Source of the DNA: Skermanella mucosa
GTDB taxonomy: Bacteria > Pseudomonadota > Alphaproteobacteria > Azospirillales > Azospirillaceae
Reading direction: 5' to 3'
NCBI RefSeq assembly: GCF_016765655.2
Contig: NZ_CP086106.1
Span: 4,205,001-4,269,000 of the forward strand
Length of the DNA stretch: 64,000 bases
Made by a program: the position numbers and the translations under genes. Positions 43,307-52,738 of this stretch are shown piece by piece. Position 1 is the stretch's first letter. Each line of letters starts with the position of its first letter. The notes below the pieces were generated by a model that ran no database searches, was not told the origin of the DNA, and saw nothing but the letters and a program-made list of their open reading frames with translations.

Positions 43307-44566
43307 GTGTCAATTCCGTCCCGCCGACCGGGCTTTCTCATCCTGCTCGTGTTGGCCCTGTCGTTTCTCACCGGCCCCCTGGCGGACCCGGCGCTGGCGC
43401 AATCGAAATACGCCTCCATCGTGATCGATACCGGCAACGGGGAGGTCCTGTACCGGGCCAATGCCGACGATCCCAAATACCCGGCGTCGCTGACCAAGAT
43501 GATGACCCTCTACCTGACCTTCGAGGCGCTGGAGAAGAAGCGCATCAAGCTCGGGCAGACCCTGACGGTGTCCCGCAAGGCGGCGTCTCAGCCGCCGACC
43601 AAGCTGGGTCTCCGGGCGGGCCAGCGGATCAAGGTCGAGCATGCGATCCTGGCGCTGGTGACCAAGTCGGCGAACGACGCCTCGATGGTCCTGGCCGAGG
43701 GGATCGGCGGTTCCGAAAGCCGCTTCGCCACAATGATGACCCGGAAGGCGCGCCGGCTCGGCATGTCGCGGACAACTTTCCGCAACCCGCACGGCTTGCC
43801 GGACGCGCGGCAGGTCTCGACCGCGCGCGACCTTGCCACCCTGGCCTCGGCGCTGATCCGCGACTATCCGAAATACTACCCCTATTTCAGCCGGGCCAGC
43901 TTCACCTACCGCGGCGTGGAACACCCCAACCATAACCGCCTGATGGGCGCCTACCAGGGCATGGACGGGCTGAAGACCGGCTATATCCGGGCGTCCGGCT
44001 TCAATCTCGCCGCATCGGCGGTGCGCCAGGGCCGGCGCCTGATCGCGGTGGTGATGGGGGGCGACACGCCGGCATGGCGCGACGCCCATCTGGCCGAGCT
44101 GCTCGACCAGGGCTTCGCCACGCCGCGCACGCCGCCGCCGCTGGTGGCCTCGCTCCGCGCGCCCGCAACGCCGGACCGCAAGCCGGACATCGCCGGCGGC
44201 GACGTGAAGGTCGCCAGTCTGGAGGAGATCGTCGAAAGTTCCGACCTCGCGACCCTGGCCGCCACCTTGAGCCCGCCGCTCGGCGCGGCCGGCAGCGCGG
44301 TCGCGGCGGAGACCGCCGTCTGGGGCGTGCAGGTCGGCGCCTTCAGCGATGCCGGTGCGGGCCGCAAGGCGCTCGACACGGTGAGCCGCCGCCTGCCCTC
44401 GCTGCTCGCCCAGGCCTATCCGCAGATGATCCAGGTGACGACGGGCAACGGCCGGCTGTTCCGCGCCCGCCTGATGGGCCTGGACGAAACCACCGCGCGG
44501 AACGTCTGCGCCAGCCTGGAGCGGGCCGGCGACGACTGCATCATGGTGGCGCCCCAGGGGCTGTGA
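43307..44566 (+). CDS. D-alanyl-D-alanine carboxypeptidase with C-terminal SPOR domain
   Basis: A 419-residue low-molecular-weight penicillin-binding protein. A signal sequence (FLILLVLALSFLTGPLADPALA) is followed by the serine-active-site motifs Ser-x-x-Lys in YPASLTKMM, Ser-x-Asn in VTKSANDASM, and Lys-Thr-Gly in GLKTGYIRAS. The last 75 residues (WGVQVGAFSDAGAGRKALDT...RARLMGLDETTARNVCASLE) form a SPOR peptidoglycan-binding domain, which targets proteins to the division site. The enzyme trims terminal D-Ala from pentapeptides. The start is taken as GTG 43307, since upstream in-frame codons would put about 58 polar residues before the signal peptide. Confidence 0.92.
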   Translation: MSIPSRRPGFLILLVLALSFLTGPLADPALAQSKYASIVIDTGNGEVLYRANADDPKYPASLTKMMTLYLTFEALEKKRIKLGQTLTVSRKAASQPPTKLGLRAGQRIKVEHAILALVTKSANDASMVLAEGIGGSESRFATMMTRKARRLGMSRTTFRNPHGLPDARQVSTARDLATLASALIRDYPKYYPYFSRASFTYRGVEHPNHNRLMGAYQGMDGLKTGYIRASGFNLAASAVRQGRRLIAVVMGGDTPAWRDAHLAELLDQGFATPRTPPPLVASLRAPATPDRKPDIAGGDVKVASLEEIVESSDLATLAATLSPPLGAAGSAVAAETAVWGVQVGAFSDAGAGRKALDTVSRRLPSLLAQAYPQMIQVTTGNGRLFRARLMGLDETTARNVCASLERAGDDCIMVAPQGL

Positions 44567-44719
44567 GCGCCTCCCGGGGCGCCTGTCCGCCGACGGTGCC
44601 GTGCGCTGGATCCGAAACCCCATGCCGTCGCTTCGGCATTGCCGGGCGGCGTCATGATCCGGACCTGACGCAATCCGCTACGGGATGCGTCAGCCGCGCG
44701 CTCGCTCTTCCGCGCTTGG

Positions 44720-45373
44720 TCAGCCCGCGTTGCTTGGCACCGGCGTGTTGAGCAGTTGCTGTTCCCACAGGAAAGCGATGCCGCTTCCGGCGGCATGCTG
44801 CACGAGCACCTCCGAAAGCTCGGCGGCATGCTCCGTGCGGGCCCAGTCACGCTGCCATTCCGAAGCCACCGCCAGCCAGGTCATCATGTTCGCGCCGGCC
44901 GCGATCATGCGTCGGATCGCGACCTCGTGGGCTTCGACCGAAACACCTCCGGATGCATCGGTGACGACCGTCACGTCCCAACCCTCGCCAAGAGCCTGGA
45001 TCGCCGGCATCGCGACGCAGATCTCGGTCCAGAGGCCGGCGATGATAAGTTGCTTGCGGCCGGTAGCCCTGACCGCGTCCACGACTTTCCTGTCCTCCCA
45101 GGTGTTGATGAACGTCCGATCGATCACCTCCTGGCCGGGGAACACGTCAGTGATCTGAGGGAAGATCAGGCCGCCCCTTTCGGCGATCACGCTTGTCAGG
45201 ATCGTGGGTACGCCGAAGGCTTTGGCGGCCTTCGCCAGCGCCGTCGTATTGTTGACCACCATCTGCGGCTCGTGGCTGTTCACGTTTGCAAGCTGGTAGG
45301 GCTGGTGGTCGATCAGAACGAGGACCGAGTCTTCGGGACGAAGAAGCGACCCAAGGCCATTTCGAAAAGTCAT
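44720..45373 (-). CDS. YcaC-like isochorismatase-family hydrolase
   Basis: A 217-residue cysteine-hydrolase-fold protein, closest in motif order to E. coli YcaC. Asp22 lies in VLVLIDHQPYQL, INTWED follows, and the nucleophile is Cys119 in IAGLWTEICVAMPAI. MMTWLAVASEWQRDW is characteristic of the YcaC subgroup. YcaC has no proven physiological substrate. It is divergent from a LysR gene 149 bp away, so that regulator probably controls it. GGAAAGGA lies before the ATG. Confidence 0.9.
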   Translation of the reverse strand: MTFRNGLGSLLRPEDSVLVLIDHQPYQLANVNSHEPQMVVNNTTALAKAAKAFGVPTILTSVIAERGGLIFPQITDVFPGQEVIDRTFINTWEDRKVVDAVRATGRKQLIIAGLWTEICVAMPAIQALGEGWDVTVVTDASGGVSVEAHEVAIRRMIAAGANMMTWLAVASEWQRDWARTEHAAELSEVLVQHAAGSGIAFLWEQQLLNTPVPSNAG

Positions 45374-45522
45374 TGCGACGTCCTTTCCTGCCGATCGAAC
45401 GGCATCGGGTTTGCGGGAGACATCCGCCTGGAGCGACTGCCCGCCCGCAATTAGCCGTTCCCTCCGGCGATGCGATAGTGCCATGGTCGGGGAAGCTGTG
45501 TCGCGATACGGGGAACGCCGAA

Positions 45523-46416
45523 GTGGACTTCGAAGATCTGCAGACATTCGTTGCCGTCGCCGATGCCGGCGGGGTATCCGCCGCCGCGCGCCGGCTCGGA
45601 GTTTCCAAATCGGTCGTGAGTCGGCGGCTCTTTCGGATAGAAGCAGAACTCGGCATCCAGCTTCTCGCACGGACGACCCGCGGTGCCGCCCTGACGGAAG
45701 CCGGCGTCACGTTTCGGGACCATGCGGCCCGGGCCAGCGCCGAGATGGACACGGCAAGAGAGGCGATTCTTCCCGATGGCGATCTGCGCGGCCGCCTGCG
45801 CATCGCCATGCCGTTTTCCTTCGGGCCGACCCATTTCGCACCCGTGGTCGCGGAAATGGCAAAACGCCATCCGCGGCTGCACATCCATTCATCCTACAGC
45901 GACCGGTTCGTCGATCTCATCGCGGAGGGCTTCGATTGCGCCATCCGGGTCGGCTATCTTCAGGACTCCAACCTGATCGCGAAGCGCGTCGGGCCGATCT
46001 TCGGAAAGCTTCTGGCAAGCCCGGCTTACATCAAGTTGCACGGCGCTCCTGAGACACCCGAACAAGTGCTCAACCACCCGGCGCTCATGCAGGAGACCGA
46101 AACCTGGCAATTCACGGATGGCGACAGGATCATCACGGTTCAGCCGCAGGGCAGCTTCAAAGCGGACAACGCGACTGCGCTTGCCGCCGCCGCCGTTGCG
46201 GGGCTGGGGATCGCCTGGCTTCCCGATTGCATCACGTACGACCACGTCGCCTCGGGCGCACTCGTGCCGATCATGACGGGCTATCCACCACCCCCGGCGG
46301 CCGCCTATGTCGTCCGTCCTCCGGGCCAGCACCCCGCCCGGAAAATACGGGTGCTCACCGACATGATGACCGAGTATTTCAAACGAAACCCGGACCTTTG
46401 GGGTCTCGACACCTGA
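45523..46416 (+). CDS. LysR-family transcriptional regulator
   Basis: A 297-residue LysR protein from GTG 45523. The HTH is DFEDLQTFVAVADAGGVSAAARRLGVSKSVVSRRLFRIE, followed by the linker helix and a periplasmic-binding-protein-like effector domain (RLRIAMPFSFGPTHFAPVV, SDRFVDLIAEGFDCAIRVG). It lies divergent from the YcaC-like hydrolase gene, the standard arrangement for a LysR regulator and its target. GGGGAA precedes the GTG. The inducer is unknown. Confidence 0.92.
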   Translation: MDFEDLQTFVAVADAGGVSAAARRLGVSKSVVSRRLFRIEAELGIQLLARTTRGAALTEAGVTFRDHAARASAEMDTAREAILPDGDLRGRLRIAMPFSFGPTHFAPVVAEMAKRHPRLHIHSSYSDRFVDLIAEGFDCAIRVGYLQDSNLIAKRVGPIFGKLLASPAYIKLHGAPETPEQVLNHPALMQETETWQFTDGDRIITVQPQGSFKADNATALAAAAVAGLGIAWLPDCITYDHVASGALVPIMTGYPPPPAAAYVVRPPGQHPARKIRVLTDMMTEYFKRNPDLWGLDT

Positions 46417-46514
46417 ACCGGGAACGGCGCGCAGCAGGCGGGTTCGACGAGGCTGGCTCAGCATTCCCTTTGCCGCGACACAGCCCGACCGGCCACACAC
46501 GCTCCGAACCGAAC

Positions 46515-47225
46515 CTAGGCCAGCTCACCCGCAAGCACGGCGCCGCGCGAGGCCATGGCGTACAGGCCCATATGGTGGGTTTCGGCCTGGGGATGGGCCG
46601 CCGTGTCGGGCAGGCCCAGGTCCCGGGCGACGGCCAGGGGAAGGTCGTAGGTGGCGCATCCGGGCTCGTAGACCACGATGTCCTCCAGGTCACCGGCCAT
46701 GCCGTGGTTCCGCGCCGACAGCAGGGTGAGCACGAAATCCATCACGCAGATGTCGGTGCAGATGCCGACCGCCAGCACCGCCTTCAGCCGGTTGCCCGTG
46801 ATCCAGTCCAGCAGGCGGTTGCGGCCGTCCTGCTCGATCGCGCCGACGAACCCATTGATGCAGTCCTTCCGGATCAGCGTGGCGGTGGGCGAATCGACAA
46901 GCCATTCCAGCTCGCCCACAAGGTTCTCCTGGCCGGTACCGATCTCGCAATGCGGCGGATAGGGCGGCTCGGGCTTGCCCGGGATGTGGGTGTCGAGGAA
47001 GGCCAGGGTCGGCCAACCCTCCGACTCGAACCGGCGTGCCAGCCCGACGGTCTCGGCCACCATCCGGGCGACCTGGGCATTGGGGGCGGCCGGAGCGAGC
47101 GGGCCGCACCCGACCGTGCAGAACCCGTGGACCTCGTCGACGATGACCAGGCCGGTGGGCTTGGAGGCCGGGTCGAACCGGTTAAGCGCTATGGGAAGGG
47201 TCCGGCTGAAGAGGGTGTCCGGCAT
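46515..47225 (-). CDS. nicotinamidase-like cysteine hydrolase
   Basis: A 236-residue isochorismatase-superfamily protein. The catalytic triad can be read: Asp in GLVIVDEVHGFC, Lys in LIRKDCINGFVG and Cys in VGICTDICVMDFVLTLL. Its overall form is that of plant-type nicotinamidases (NIC), which deamidate nicotinamide to nicotinate for NAD salvage. Alternative roles in amide or pyrazinamide hydrolysis are possible. In the context of a nitrile hydratase elsewhere in the window it is worth noting as an amide hydrolase, but the distance (31 kb) argues against a direct link. Confidence 0.85.
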   Translation of the reverse strand: MPDTLFSRTLPIALNRFDPASKPTGLVIVDEVHGFCTVGCGPLAPAAPNAQVARMVAETVGLARRFESEGWPTLAFLDTHIPGKPEPPYPPHCEIGTGQENLVGELEWLVDSPTATLIRKDCINGFVGAIEQDGRNRLLDWITGNRLKAVLAVGICTDICVMDFVLTLLSARNHGMAGDLEDIVVYEPGCATYDLPLAVARDLGLPDTAAHPQAETHHMGLYAMASRGAVLAGELA

Positions 47226-47245
47226 GGCGATGGTCCTTGATCACC

Positions 47246-47324
47246 GTAGGTCGGATAGAGCGAAGCGGCATCCGACAAAGCCGGTGCGTTGATGTCGGGT
47301 GCCGCTTCGCTCTACCCGACCTAC
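47246..47324. repeat. 79-bp long-armed palindrome, GTAGGTC family
   Basis: Arms begin GTAGGTCGGATAGAGCGAAG and end in the inverted TTCGCTCTACCCGACCTAC. The arms, about 30 bases, match each other with few differences. It is the closest relative of the element at 168-247. It lies between the nicotinamidase-like gene and the phosphohexomutase gene. Confidence 0.8.
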
Positions 47325-47347
47325 AGGATACGGCAAACTTCGGAAGA

Positions 47348-48733
47348 TCAGAAGTCCGCGGGCGCCGAGATGCCGCTGGCGCCGAGTTGCTCGACCAGCA
47401 GGGCCTTGAGGCGCTCCAGCCCCTCGGGGCTGAAGGCTTCGCAGCGGGCGACCAGCACGTCCTGGGTGTTGGACGCCCGCAGCAGCCACCAGCCGTCCTC
47501 GGTGTTGACCCGGACGCCGTCGATGTCGTTGACCGTCGCCCCGCTCGCCGCAAGTCGCGCCTTGACCTCCTTCACGACGGCGAACTTGCGCTCCTCGTCG
47601 GTCTGGAAGCGGACTTCCGGCGTGTTGAAAACCTCCGGCAGCACGTCCCGGAGCTCGGCCAGCGTCTTATCCGACTTGGCGACCAGAGCGACCAAGCGGA
47701 TGCCGCAATAGAGCGCGTCGTCGAAGCCATACCATTTGTCGGCGAAGAAGATATGCCCGCTCATCTCGCCGGCCAGCGGCGAGCCCGTCTCGGCCATCTT
47801 GGCCTTGAGCAGGGAATGGCCGGTCTTCCACATCAGCGGCTTGCCGCCCAGCCGCTCGATCTCGTCGAACAGGGTCTGGCTGGCCTTGACGTCGGCGATG
47901 ATGGTGCCGCCGGGATGGGTCTTCAGCACCTCGGACGCGTAGATCGCGACGAGCTGGTCGCCCCAGACGATCCGGCCGCCGGCATCGACCGCGCCGATCC
48001 GGTCGCCGTCGCCGTCGAAGGCGATGCCCAGGTCGCACTTGTGCTGCGCCACCGCCTGCTGGAGGTCCACCAGGTTCTCCGGCATGGTCGGGTCCGGGTG
48101 GTGGTTCGGGAAGTTGCCGTCGATGTCCTCGAACAGCAGGATGTGCTTGCCCGGCAGCTTGGCCGTGAGCCGCTTCAGGATCTCGCCGGCGGCGCCGTTG
48201 CCGGCATCCCAGGCGACGGTCAGGTCGCGGGCGCCGTCATAGTCCTTCAGCAGGCGCTCGACATAGGCGTCGCGGACGTCGATCTTCTCCGCCCTGCCCT
48301 CGCCCACGGCATAGTCGCCCTTGGCCGCGATCTCACCCAGCTCCAGGATGGCCTGGCCGTAGACCGGGGCCTTGCCCATCATCATCTTGAAGCCGTTGTA
48401 ATCAGGCGGATTGTGCGACCCGGTGATCATCACGCCGGCCGAGGCCTCGCGGTCGCGGACCGCGAAATAGAGCATCGGGGTCGGGCCGAGGCCGATCCGC
48501 TCGACATGCAGGCCGGTCGAGACCAGCCCCTCGACCAGGGCCGCCTCCAGTTCCACGGAGCTGAGCCGGCCGTCATAGCCGACGCAGACCCGGTCGCCGC
48601 CGCCCCTGACCACCACGGTGCCGAAGCTGCGCCCGATCGCGCGGGCATCGGCGGCGGTCAGGGTCTTGCCGACGATACCGCGGATATCGTACTCGCGCAG
48701 GACGGTACCGTGGAACTTGTGCGTTTCACTCAT
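47348..48733 (-). CDS. phosphomannomutase/phosphoglucomutase
   Basis: A 461-residue alpha-D-phosphohexomutase. Four domains are evident: the phosphoserine loop [17 protein letters not shown] (Ser106), the magnesium loop [12 protein letters not shown], the sugar-binding GEMSGHIFF and the C-terminal phosphate-binding [16 protein letters not shown]. It interconverts hexose-1-phosphate and hexose-6-phosphate for mannose and glucose. The start ATG overlaps the ugd stop by four bases. With GalU and Ugd it supplies precursors of exopolysaccharide and lipopolysaccharide. Confidence 0.94.
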   Translation of the reverse strand: MSETHKFHGTVLREYDIRGIVGKTLTAADARAIGRSFGTVVVRGGGDRVCVGYDGRLSSVELEAALVEGLVSTGLHVERIGLGPTPMLYFAVRDREASAGVMITGSHNPPDYNGFKMMMGKAPVYGQAILELGEIAAKGDYAVGEGRAEKIDVRDAYVERLLKDYDGARDLTVAWDAGNGAAGEILKRLTAKLPGKHILLFEDIDGNFPNHHPDPTMPENLVDLQQAVAQHKCDLGIAFDGDGDRIGAVDAGGRIVWGDQLVAIYASEVLKTHPGGTIIADVKASQTLFDEIERLGGKPLMWKTGHSLLKAKMAETGSPLAGEMSGHIFFADKWYGFDDALYCGIRLVALVAKSDKTLAELRDVLPEVFNTPEVRFQTDEERKFAVVKEVKARLAASGATVNDIDGVRVNTEDGWWLLRASNTQDVLVARCEAFSPEGLERLKALLVEQLGASGISAPADF

Positions 48734-50085
48734 GACTCGAGGACCTTCTCGCGCAGTTCGCGATTGTTGATGCGGAAACGCGAGGGGCGCCCGACGCAGG
48801 TATAGGCGAACCCGGCCATTTCCATGTCATCCGGATTGTAGACATTGCGAAGGTCCACCATAACCGGAGTTTTCATCAACTCCCGCACGCGCTTCAGGTC
48901 TAGCACGCGGAACTCGTTCCACTCCGTGAGGAGTGCCACGGCCGAAGCCCCCTCCAGGGTCTCGTAAGCGTCGCCGCACCATTGGACGCCGGGCAGCAGC
49001 TTCTCGGCCTCGTGCCGGCCGGCCGGATCGAAGGCCCGGATCACGGCGCCCTTCTCCTGCAGGGCCGGGACGATGTCCAGCGACGGGCTGTCGCGCATGT
49101 CGTCGGTGTTCGGCTTGAAGGTGACGCCGAGCACCGCGATGGTCTTGCCGTCCACGTCGCCGCCGCAGGCCTCGACGATCCGGTCGGCCATGGATTGCTT
49201 GCGCTTGGTGTTGATGTCCACCACCGTCTCGACGATCCGCAGCGGCGAGCCGTAGTCCTGGGCGGTGCGGACCAGGGCCAGGGTGTCCTTCGGGAAGCAT
49301 GAGCCGCCGTAACCGGGGCCGGGGTGCAGAAACTTCTTGCCGATCCTGCCGTCCAGCCCGATGCCCTTGGCGACGTCGTGGACGTCGGCCCCGACCTTCT
49401 CGCACAGGTCGGCGATCTCGTTGATGAAGGTGATCTTGGTCGCCAGGAAGGTGTTCGCCGCGTACTTGATCAGCTCGGCGGTCTCCAGGCTGGTCATGAC
49501 GATCGGCGTCTCGATCAGGTAGAGCGGCCGATACAGGGCGCGCATCACCGCGCGGGCGCGGTCGCTGTCGGTCCCGATGACGACCCGGTCCGGGCGCAGG
49601 AAGTCGCCGATGGCGGATCCTTCCCGCAGGAACTCGGGGTTGGAAGCCACTCCGAAATCGACGTCGGGACGGGTCTTGCGGATGATGCGCGCGACCTCGC
49701 GGCCGGTGCCGACCGGCACGGTCGACTTGGTCACGATCACCGTGTAGTCGTTGATGCCGCGGGCGATCTCCTCGGCGGCGGCATAGACGTAGCTGAGGTC
49801 GGCGTGGCCGTCGCCCCGGCGGGACGGCGTCCCGACGGCGATGAACACCGCGTCGGCATCGGCGACCGAACCCGCCAGGTCCAGGCTGAAGGACAGGCGT
49901 CCGGCCTTGACGTTCTTCGCGACCAGATCGTCGAGGCCCGGTTCGTAGATCGGAATTTCGCCGCGGTTCAGCCGGTCGATCTTGCCAGCGTCCTTGTCGA
50001 CGCACACGACGTTGACGCCGAACTCGGAAAAACAGGCGCCCGAAACCAAGCCGACATAGCCGGTTCCGATCATTGCGATACGCAT
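48730..50085 (-). CDS. ugd: UDP-glucose 6-dehydrogenase
   Basis: A 451-residue enzyme oxidising UDP-glucose to UDP-glucuronate with two NAD. The nucleotide site is [13 protein letters not shown] at residues 7-19, the catalytic Cys lies in [12 protein letters not shown], and the C-terminal domain has [19 protein letters not shown]. The cytoplasmic enzyme feeds acidic exopolysaccharide synthesis. Its gene lies upstream of the phosphohexomutase gene (four-base overlap) and 96 bp after galU on the same strand. Confidence 0.95.
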   Translation of the reverse strand: MRIAMIGTGYVGLVSGACFSEFGVNVVCVDKDAGKIDRLNRGEIPIYEPGLDDLVAKNVKAGRLSFSLDLAGSVADADAVFIAVGTPSRRGDGHADLSYVYAAAEEIARGINDYTVIVTKSTVPVGTGREVARIIRKTRPDVDFGVASNPEFLREGSAIGDFLRPDRVVIGTDSDRARAVMRALYRPLYLIETPIVMTSLETAELIKYAANTFLATKITFINEIADLCEKVGADVHDVAKGIGLDGRIGKKFLHPGPGYGGSCFPKDTLALVRTAQDYGSPLRIVETVVDINTKRKQSMADRIVEACGGDVDGKTIAVLGVTFKPNTDDMRDSPSLDIVPALQEKGAVIRAFDPAGRHEAEKLLPGVQWCGDAYETLEGASAVALLTEWNEFRVLDLKRVRELMKTPVMVDLRNVYNPDDMEMAGFAYTCVGRPSRFRINNRELREKVLES

Positions 50086-50181
50086 GGGCCGTGCCCTCTA
50101 TCTCAATATTTCAACGTGAATGCCGGGTGAATGCCGGCCGCGGAGCGGCCGGATCACCTGGGTGACCGGGTATATACCGGA

Positions 50182-51051
50182 TCAGATCAGCTTGGCGATG
50201 GCTTCGCGGACCAGGTGCCCGATGTCGGGACGCTCCAGCGCGAACGCCAGGTTGGCCTCCAGGAAGCCGACGCGGTCGCCGCAATCGTACCGGGTGCCCT
50301 CGAACCGCAGGCCGTGGAACGGCTGGTTCCCGATCAGGCGCGCCATGCTGTCGGTGAGCTGGATTTCGTTGCCGGCGCCGCGCTCCTGGCGGTCCAGATG
50401 GCCGAAGACTTCCGGCTGGAGGATGTAGCGGCCGATGATCGACAGGGTGGAGGGCGCGACGTCGGGCTTCGGCTTCTCGACAAGGCCCTTCACCGCGGCC
50501 AGCCGGCCGTCGTCGGACGCCACGTCCAGGATGCCGTAGCGGTTCGTATGTTCGCGCGGCACGTCCACGACGGCGACGATGTTGCCGCCGACGTCGTCAT
50601 AGGCCTCGACCATCTGCTTGAGGCAGGGGGTGCCGGCCAGCACGACGTCGTCGGGGAGCAGGACCGCGAAGGGTTCGTCGCCGACCAGCTTGCGCGCGCA
50701 CCAGACCGCATGGCCCAGGCCGAGCGGCTGCTGCTGGCGGGTATAGAAAAGCTTGCCGGAGCCGATCTCGGTCGACCGGACGGCGTCGAGCGCATCGAGC
50801 TTGCCGCGGGTCTCGAGGACCTTGTTCAGGTCGCCGTTGATGTCGAAATGGTCTTCGATCGCCGATTTGCCCTGGCTGGTCACGAAGATGATGTCTTCGA
50901 TGCCGGCGGCGCGAGCTTCCTCGACGGCGTGCTGGATCAGCGGCTTGTCGACCAGGGGCAGCATCTCCTTGGGGATGGCCTTGGTCGCCGGCAGGAACCG
51001 GGTGCCCAGTCCGGCAACCGGGAAAACCGCTTTACGCACTGCTTTACGCAT
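50182..51051 (-). CDS. galU: UTP-glucose-1-phosphate uridylyltransferase
   Basis: A 289-residue nucleotidyltransferase making UDP-glucose from UTP and glucose-1-phosphate. The GalU start AVFPVAGLGTRFLPATKAIPKEMLPLVDKPLI binds nucleotide, and VLLPDDVVLAGTPC and GLVEKPKPDVAPS are standard. The product is the substrate of Ugd, encoded next, so the order galU-ugd-phosphohexomutase forms a short UDP-sugar operon. The repeated MRKAVRKAVF start leaves two possible initiation codons. Confidence 0.94.
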   Translation of the reverse strand: MRKAVRKAVFPVAGLGTRFLPATKAIPKEMLPLVDKPLIQHAVEEARAAGIEDIIFVTSQGKSAIEDHFDINGDLNKVLETRGKLDALDAVRSTEIGSGKLFYTRQQQPLGLGHAVWCARKLVGDEPFAVLLPDDVVLAGTPCLKQMVEAYDDVGGNIVAVVDVPREHTNRYGILDVASDDGRLAAVKGLVEKPKPDVAPSTLSIIGRYILQPEVFGHLDRQERGAGNEIQLTDSMARLIGNQPFHGLRFEGTRYDCGDRVGFLEANLAFALERPDIGHLVREAIAKLI

Positions 51052-51155
51052 GGGTGTCTCTTTTCGCTACGCGTGGAATGATGGGAAGAACCCGAAGCGG
51101 CACTTTACGACTTGAATTTTCTGCCACAAGCGTGTGCTGCGGCGCAACCCACGCT

Positions 51156-51878
51156 TTACGAGCGTAAGAGCAGATCTTTGGCCTGATTGATCTTGGCCGC
51201 GAGATATGTCGACCCGCCCTGATCGGGGTGCATCTTCAGCATAAGTCTTCTGTGGGCATCCTTTATTTCGCCCTCGCTTGCGCCGGGCTGAAGGCCTAAT
51301 ACCTCATAGGCTTCCTCGCGCGTCATCGCGCCGCCAGTGCTGCGTGAACCCGCAGACCCGCCTCCGTGTTCCCCGGCGCCTGAAGCGTCGGCACGCCAGT
51401 CCTCTTCCCTCGTCCTGTCGAGATAGGCTTCGAGGATCGCTGCGGACTGCGAGTCGCCGTCCCGGCATTCCCGGAGCAGGTCCAGCAGTTCGGCCAGCCC
51501 GAGGTCGTCAAGAGCCCTGCCCTGGAACCGGCCGCGCAGCACCTCCCCGTTCATCCGGCCGCTGTCATGGTCGAGCCGCATCCGCAGGAACGAGGTTTCG
51601 ATGGTGGAGCTCTGCCCCTCGCTGGGACCGGCCGCGGCCTTCACGCGGTTCACCAGGGCGCGCCAGCGAAGCACCATCGGCAGGACGAAGGCGGCAACCG
51701 CCATCGCGGTGCCGAGCCGCCCGGTGATCGCCAGGAAGACCACCACGACCAACGTGACGCCGATCGTGGTGTATTTCACGCCCCGGGCGAGACTCTTCGG
51801 GTCCGCGTTCACGAAGGCCTGCGCCAGCAGGTAGAAGCCCACGAGAAGTGCTATGCCGAGCAGGAACAGCGGGAACAT
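51156..51878 (-). CDS. membrane-anchored DnaJ-domain protein
   Basis: A 240-residue protein. N-terminal hydrophobic helices ([21 protein letters not shown] and [15 protein letters not shown]-like segment, residues 2-75) anchor it. A polar middle is followed by a C-terminal J domain at 185-240 with [38 protein letters not shown] is the Hsp70-activating triad. J-domain at the C-terminus behind a membrane anchor is the TIM14/Pam18-like (type III) layout. It lies 15 bp after the VWA gene on the same strand. Confidence 0.9.
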   Translation of the reverse strand: MFPLFLLGIALLVGFYLLAQAFVNADPKSLARGVKYTTIGVTLVVVVFLAITGRLGTAMAVAAFVLPMVLRWRALVNRVKAAAGPSEGQSSTIETSFLRMRLDHDSGRMNGEVLRGRFQGRALDDLGLAELLDLLRECRDGDSQSAAILEAYLDRTREEDWRADASGAGEHGGGSAGSRSTGGAMTREEAYEVLGLQPGASEGEIKDAHRRLMLKMHPDQGGSTYLAAKINQAKDLLLRS

Positions 51879-51893
51879 CGGGGCTTCGCGTCC

Positions 51894-52610
51894 CTACCTG
51901 TTGCCGACCTGATGGGAAAGCAGGCGCACCATCTCCCCCTTGCCCCGGCTGTAGTCGGCCAGCGCCGGCCGGCCGCCGGCGGCGAATACCGCCACCGCGC
52001 TGAGCAGTTCCTTGAGCTGCTGGGCGCTGGAGGCGTCGAACGGGCAATAGGCGCCGCCGCTGAGCCGGGCGATCTGCTCGAAGGCGCGCCGGGCGATCGG
52101 TTCGCCGCCCTCATGGAACATGAAGACCGGAACGCCCAGCAGCCCCAGCTCGCCGGCATGGTGGCAGAGCTTGTCGACATCCTCCTCCATGCAGTCGCCG
52201 ACGAACACGACGGCGTCCACCTTCTCGCGCCGGCTCTCCTTCAGGGCGTGGTTCAGCACGCGGTCGATCTGGGTCTGGCCGCCCAGGCAGGTGACCGACG
52301 TCATCCGCTTCAGCAGGTCCTTGGCGTTGCCGACCCAGGGGCTCGCCTGGCACTGGCGAAAGCCGCGGTAGAACACGAGCTGCACGTCCAGGCCGCCGAG
52401 CGCCGCCGTCGCCTCGAACATCTCGGCCTGGATCTGGCATGCCCTGTCCCAGGACGGCTGCCGGCTGGCGGTCGCATCCATGGCGAACATCAGGCGGCCG
52501 CGCCGGCCGGCCTGCTTGAGGTTCGGCGTCGCCGCCACCTTTCGCAGGAAGGCATCCACGTCGGACTGGGTGGACTTGGTGGTCGGCAGTGTCTTGTCGT
52601 CGTCTGCCAT
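51894..52610 (-). CDS. VWA-domain protein
   Basis: A 238-residue protein from ATG 52610. The VWA domain reads LMFAMDATASRQPSW, giving D-x-T-x-S at the MIDAS site, then VQLVFYRGFRQC and VDAVVFVGDCMEEDVDKL. It most resembles a family of metal-dependent adhesion-like cytoplasmic proteins found in Alphaproteobacteria, with no known substrate. It lies upstream of the DnaJ-domain gene with a 15-bp gap, so the two are probably co-transcribed, and the pairing of a VWA with a J-domain protein suggests a chaperone assembly. Confidence 0.85.
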   Translation of the reverse strand: MADDDKTLPTTKSTQSDVDAFLRKVAATPNLKQAGRRGRLMFAMDATASRQPSWDRACQIQAEMFEATAALGGLDVQLVFYRGFRQCQASPWVGNAKDLLKRMTSVTCLGGQTQIDRVLNHALKESRREKVDAVVFVGDCMEEDVDKLCHHAGELGLLGVPVFMFHEGGEPIARRAFEQIARLSGGAYCPFDASSAQQLKELLSAVAVFAAGGRPALADYSRGKGEMVRLLSHQVGNR

Positions 52611-52738
52611 GGCGGCCCGTATCTCCTGTCGATGGGAAACCGAGGGCGTGCATTCCATCAACTGAGATGGAACCGGATTCGTCCTCTTTCCAGAGCCCAC
52701 TTTTTCGGTGGAGCGGGTGGAGATCCGGGCCTGGACGG

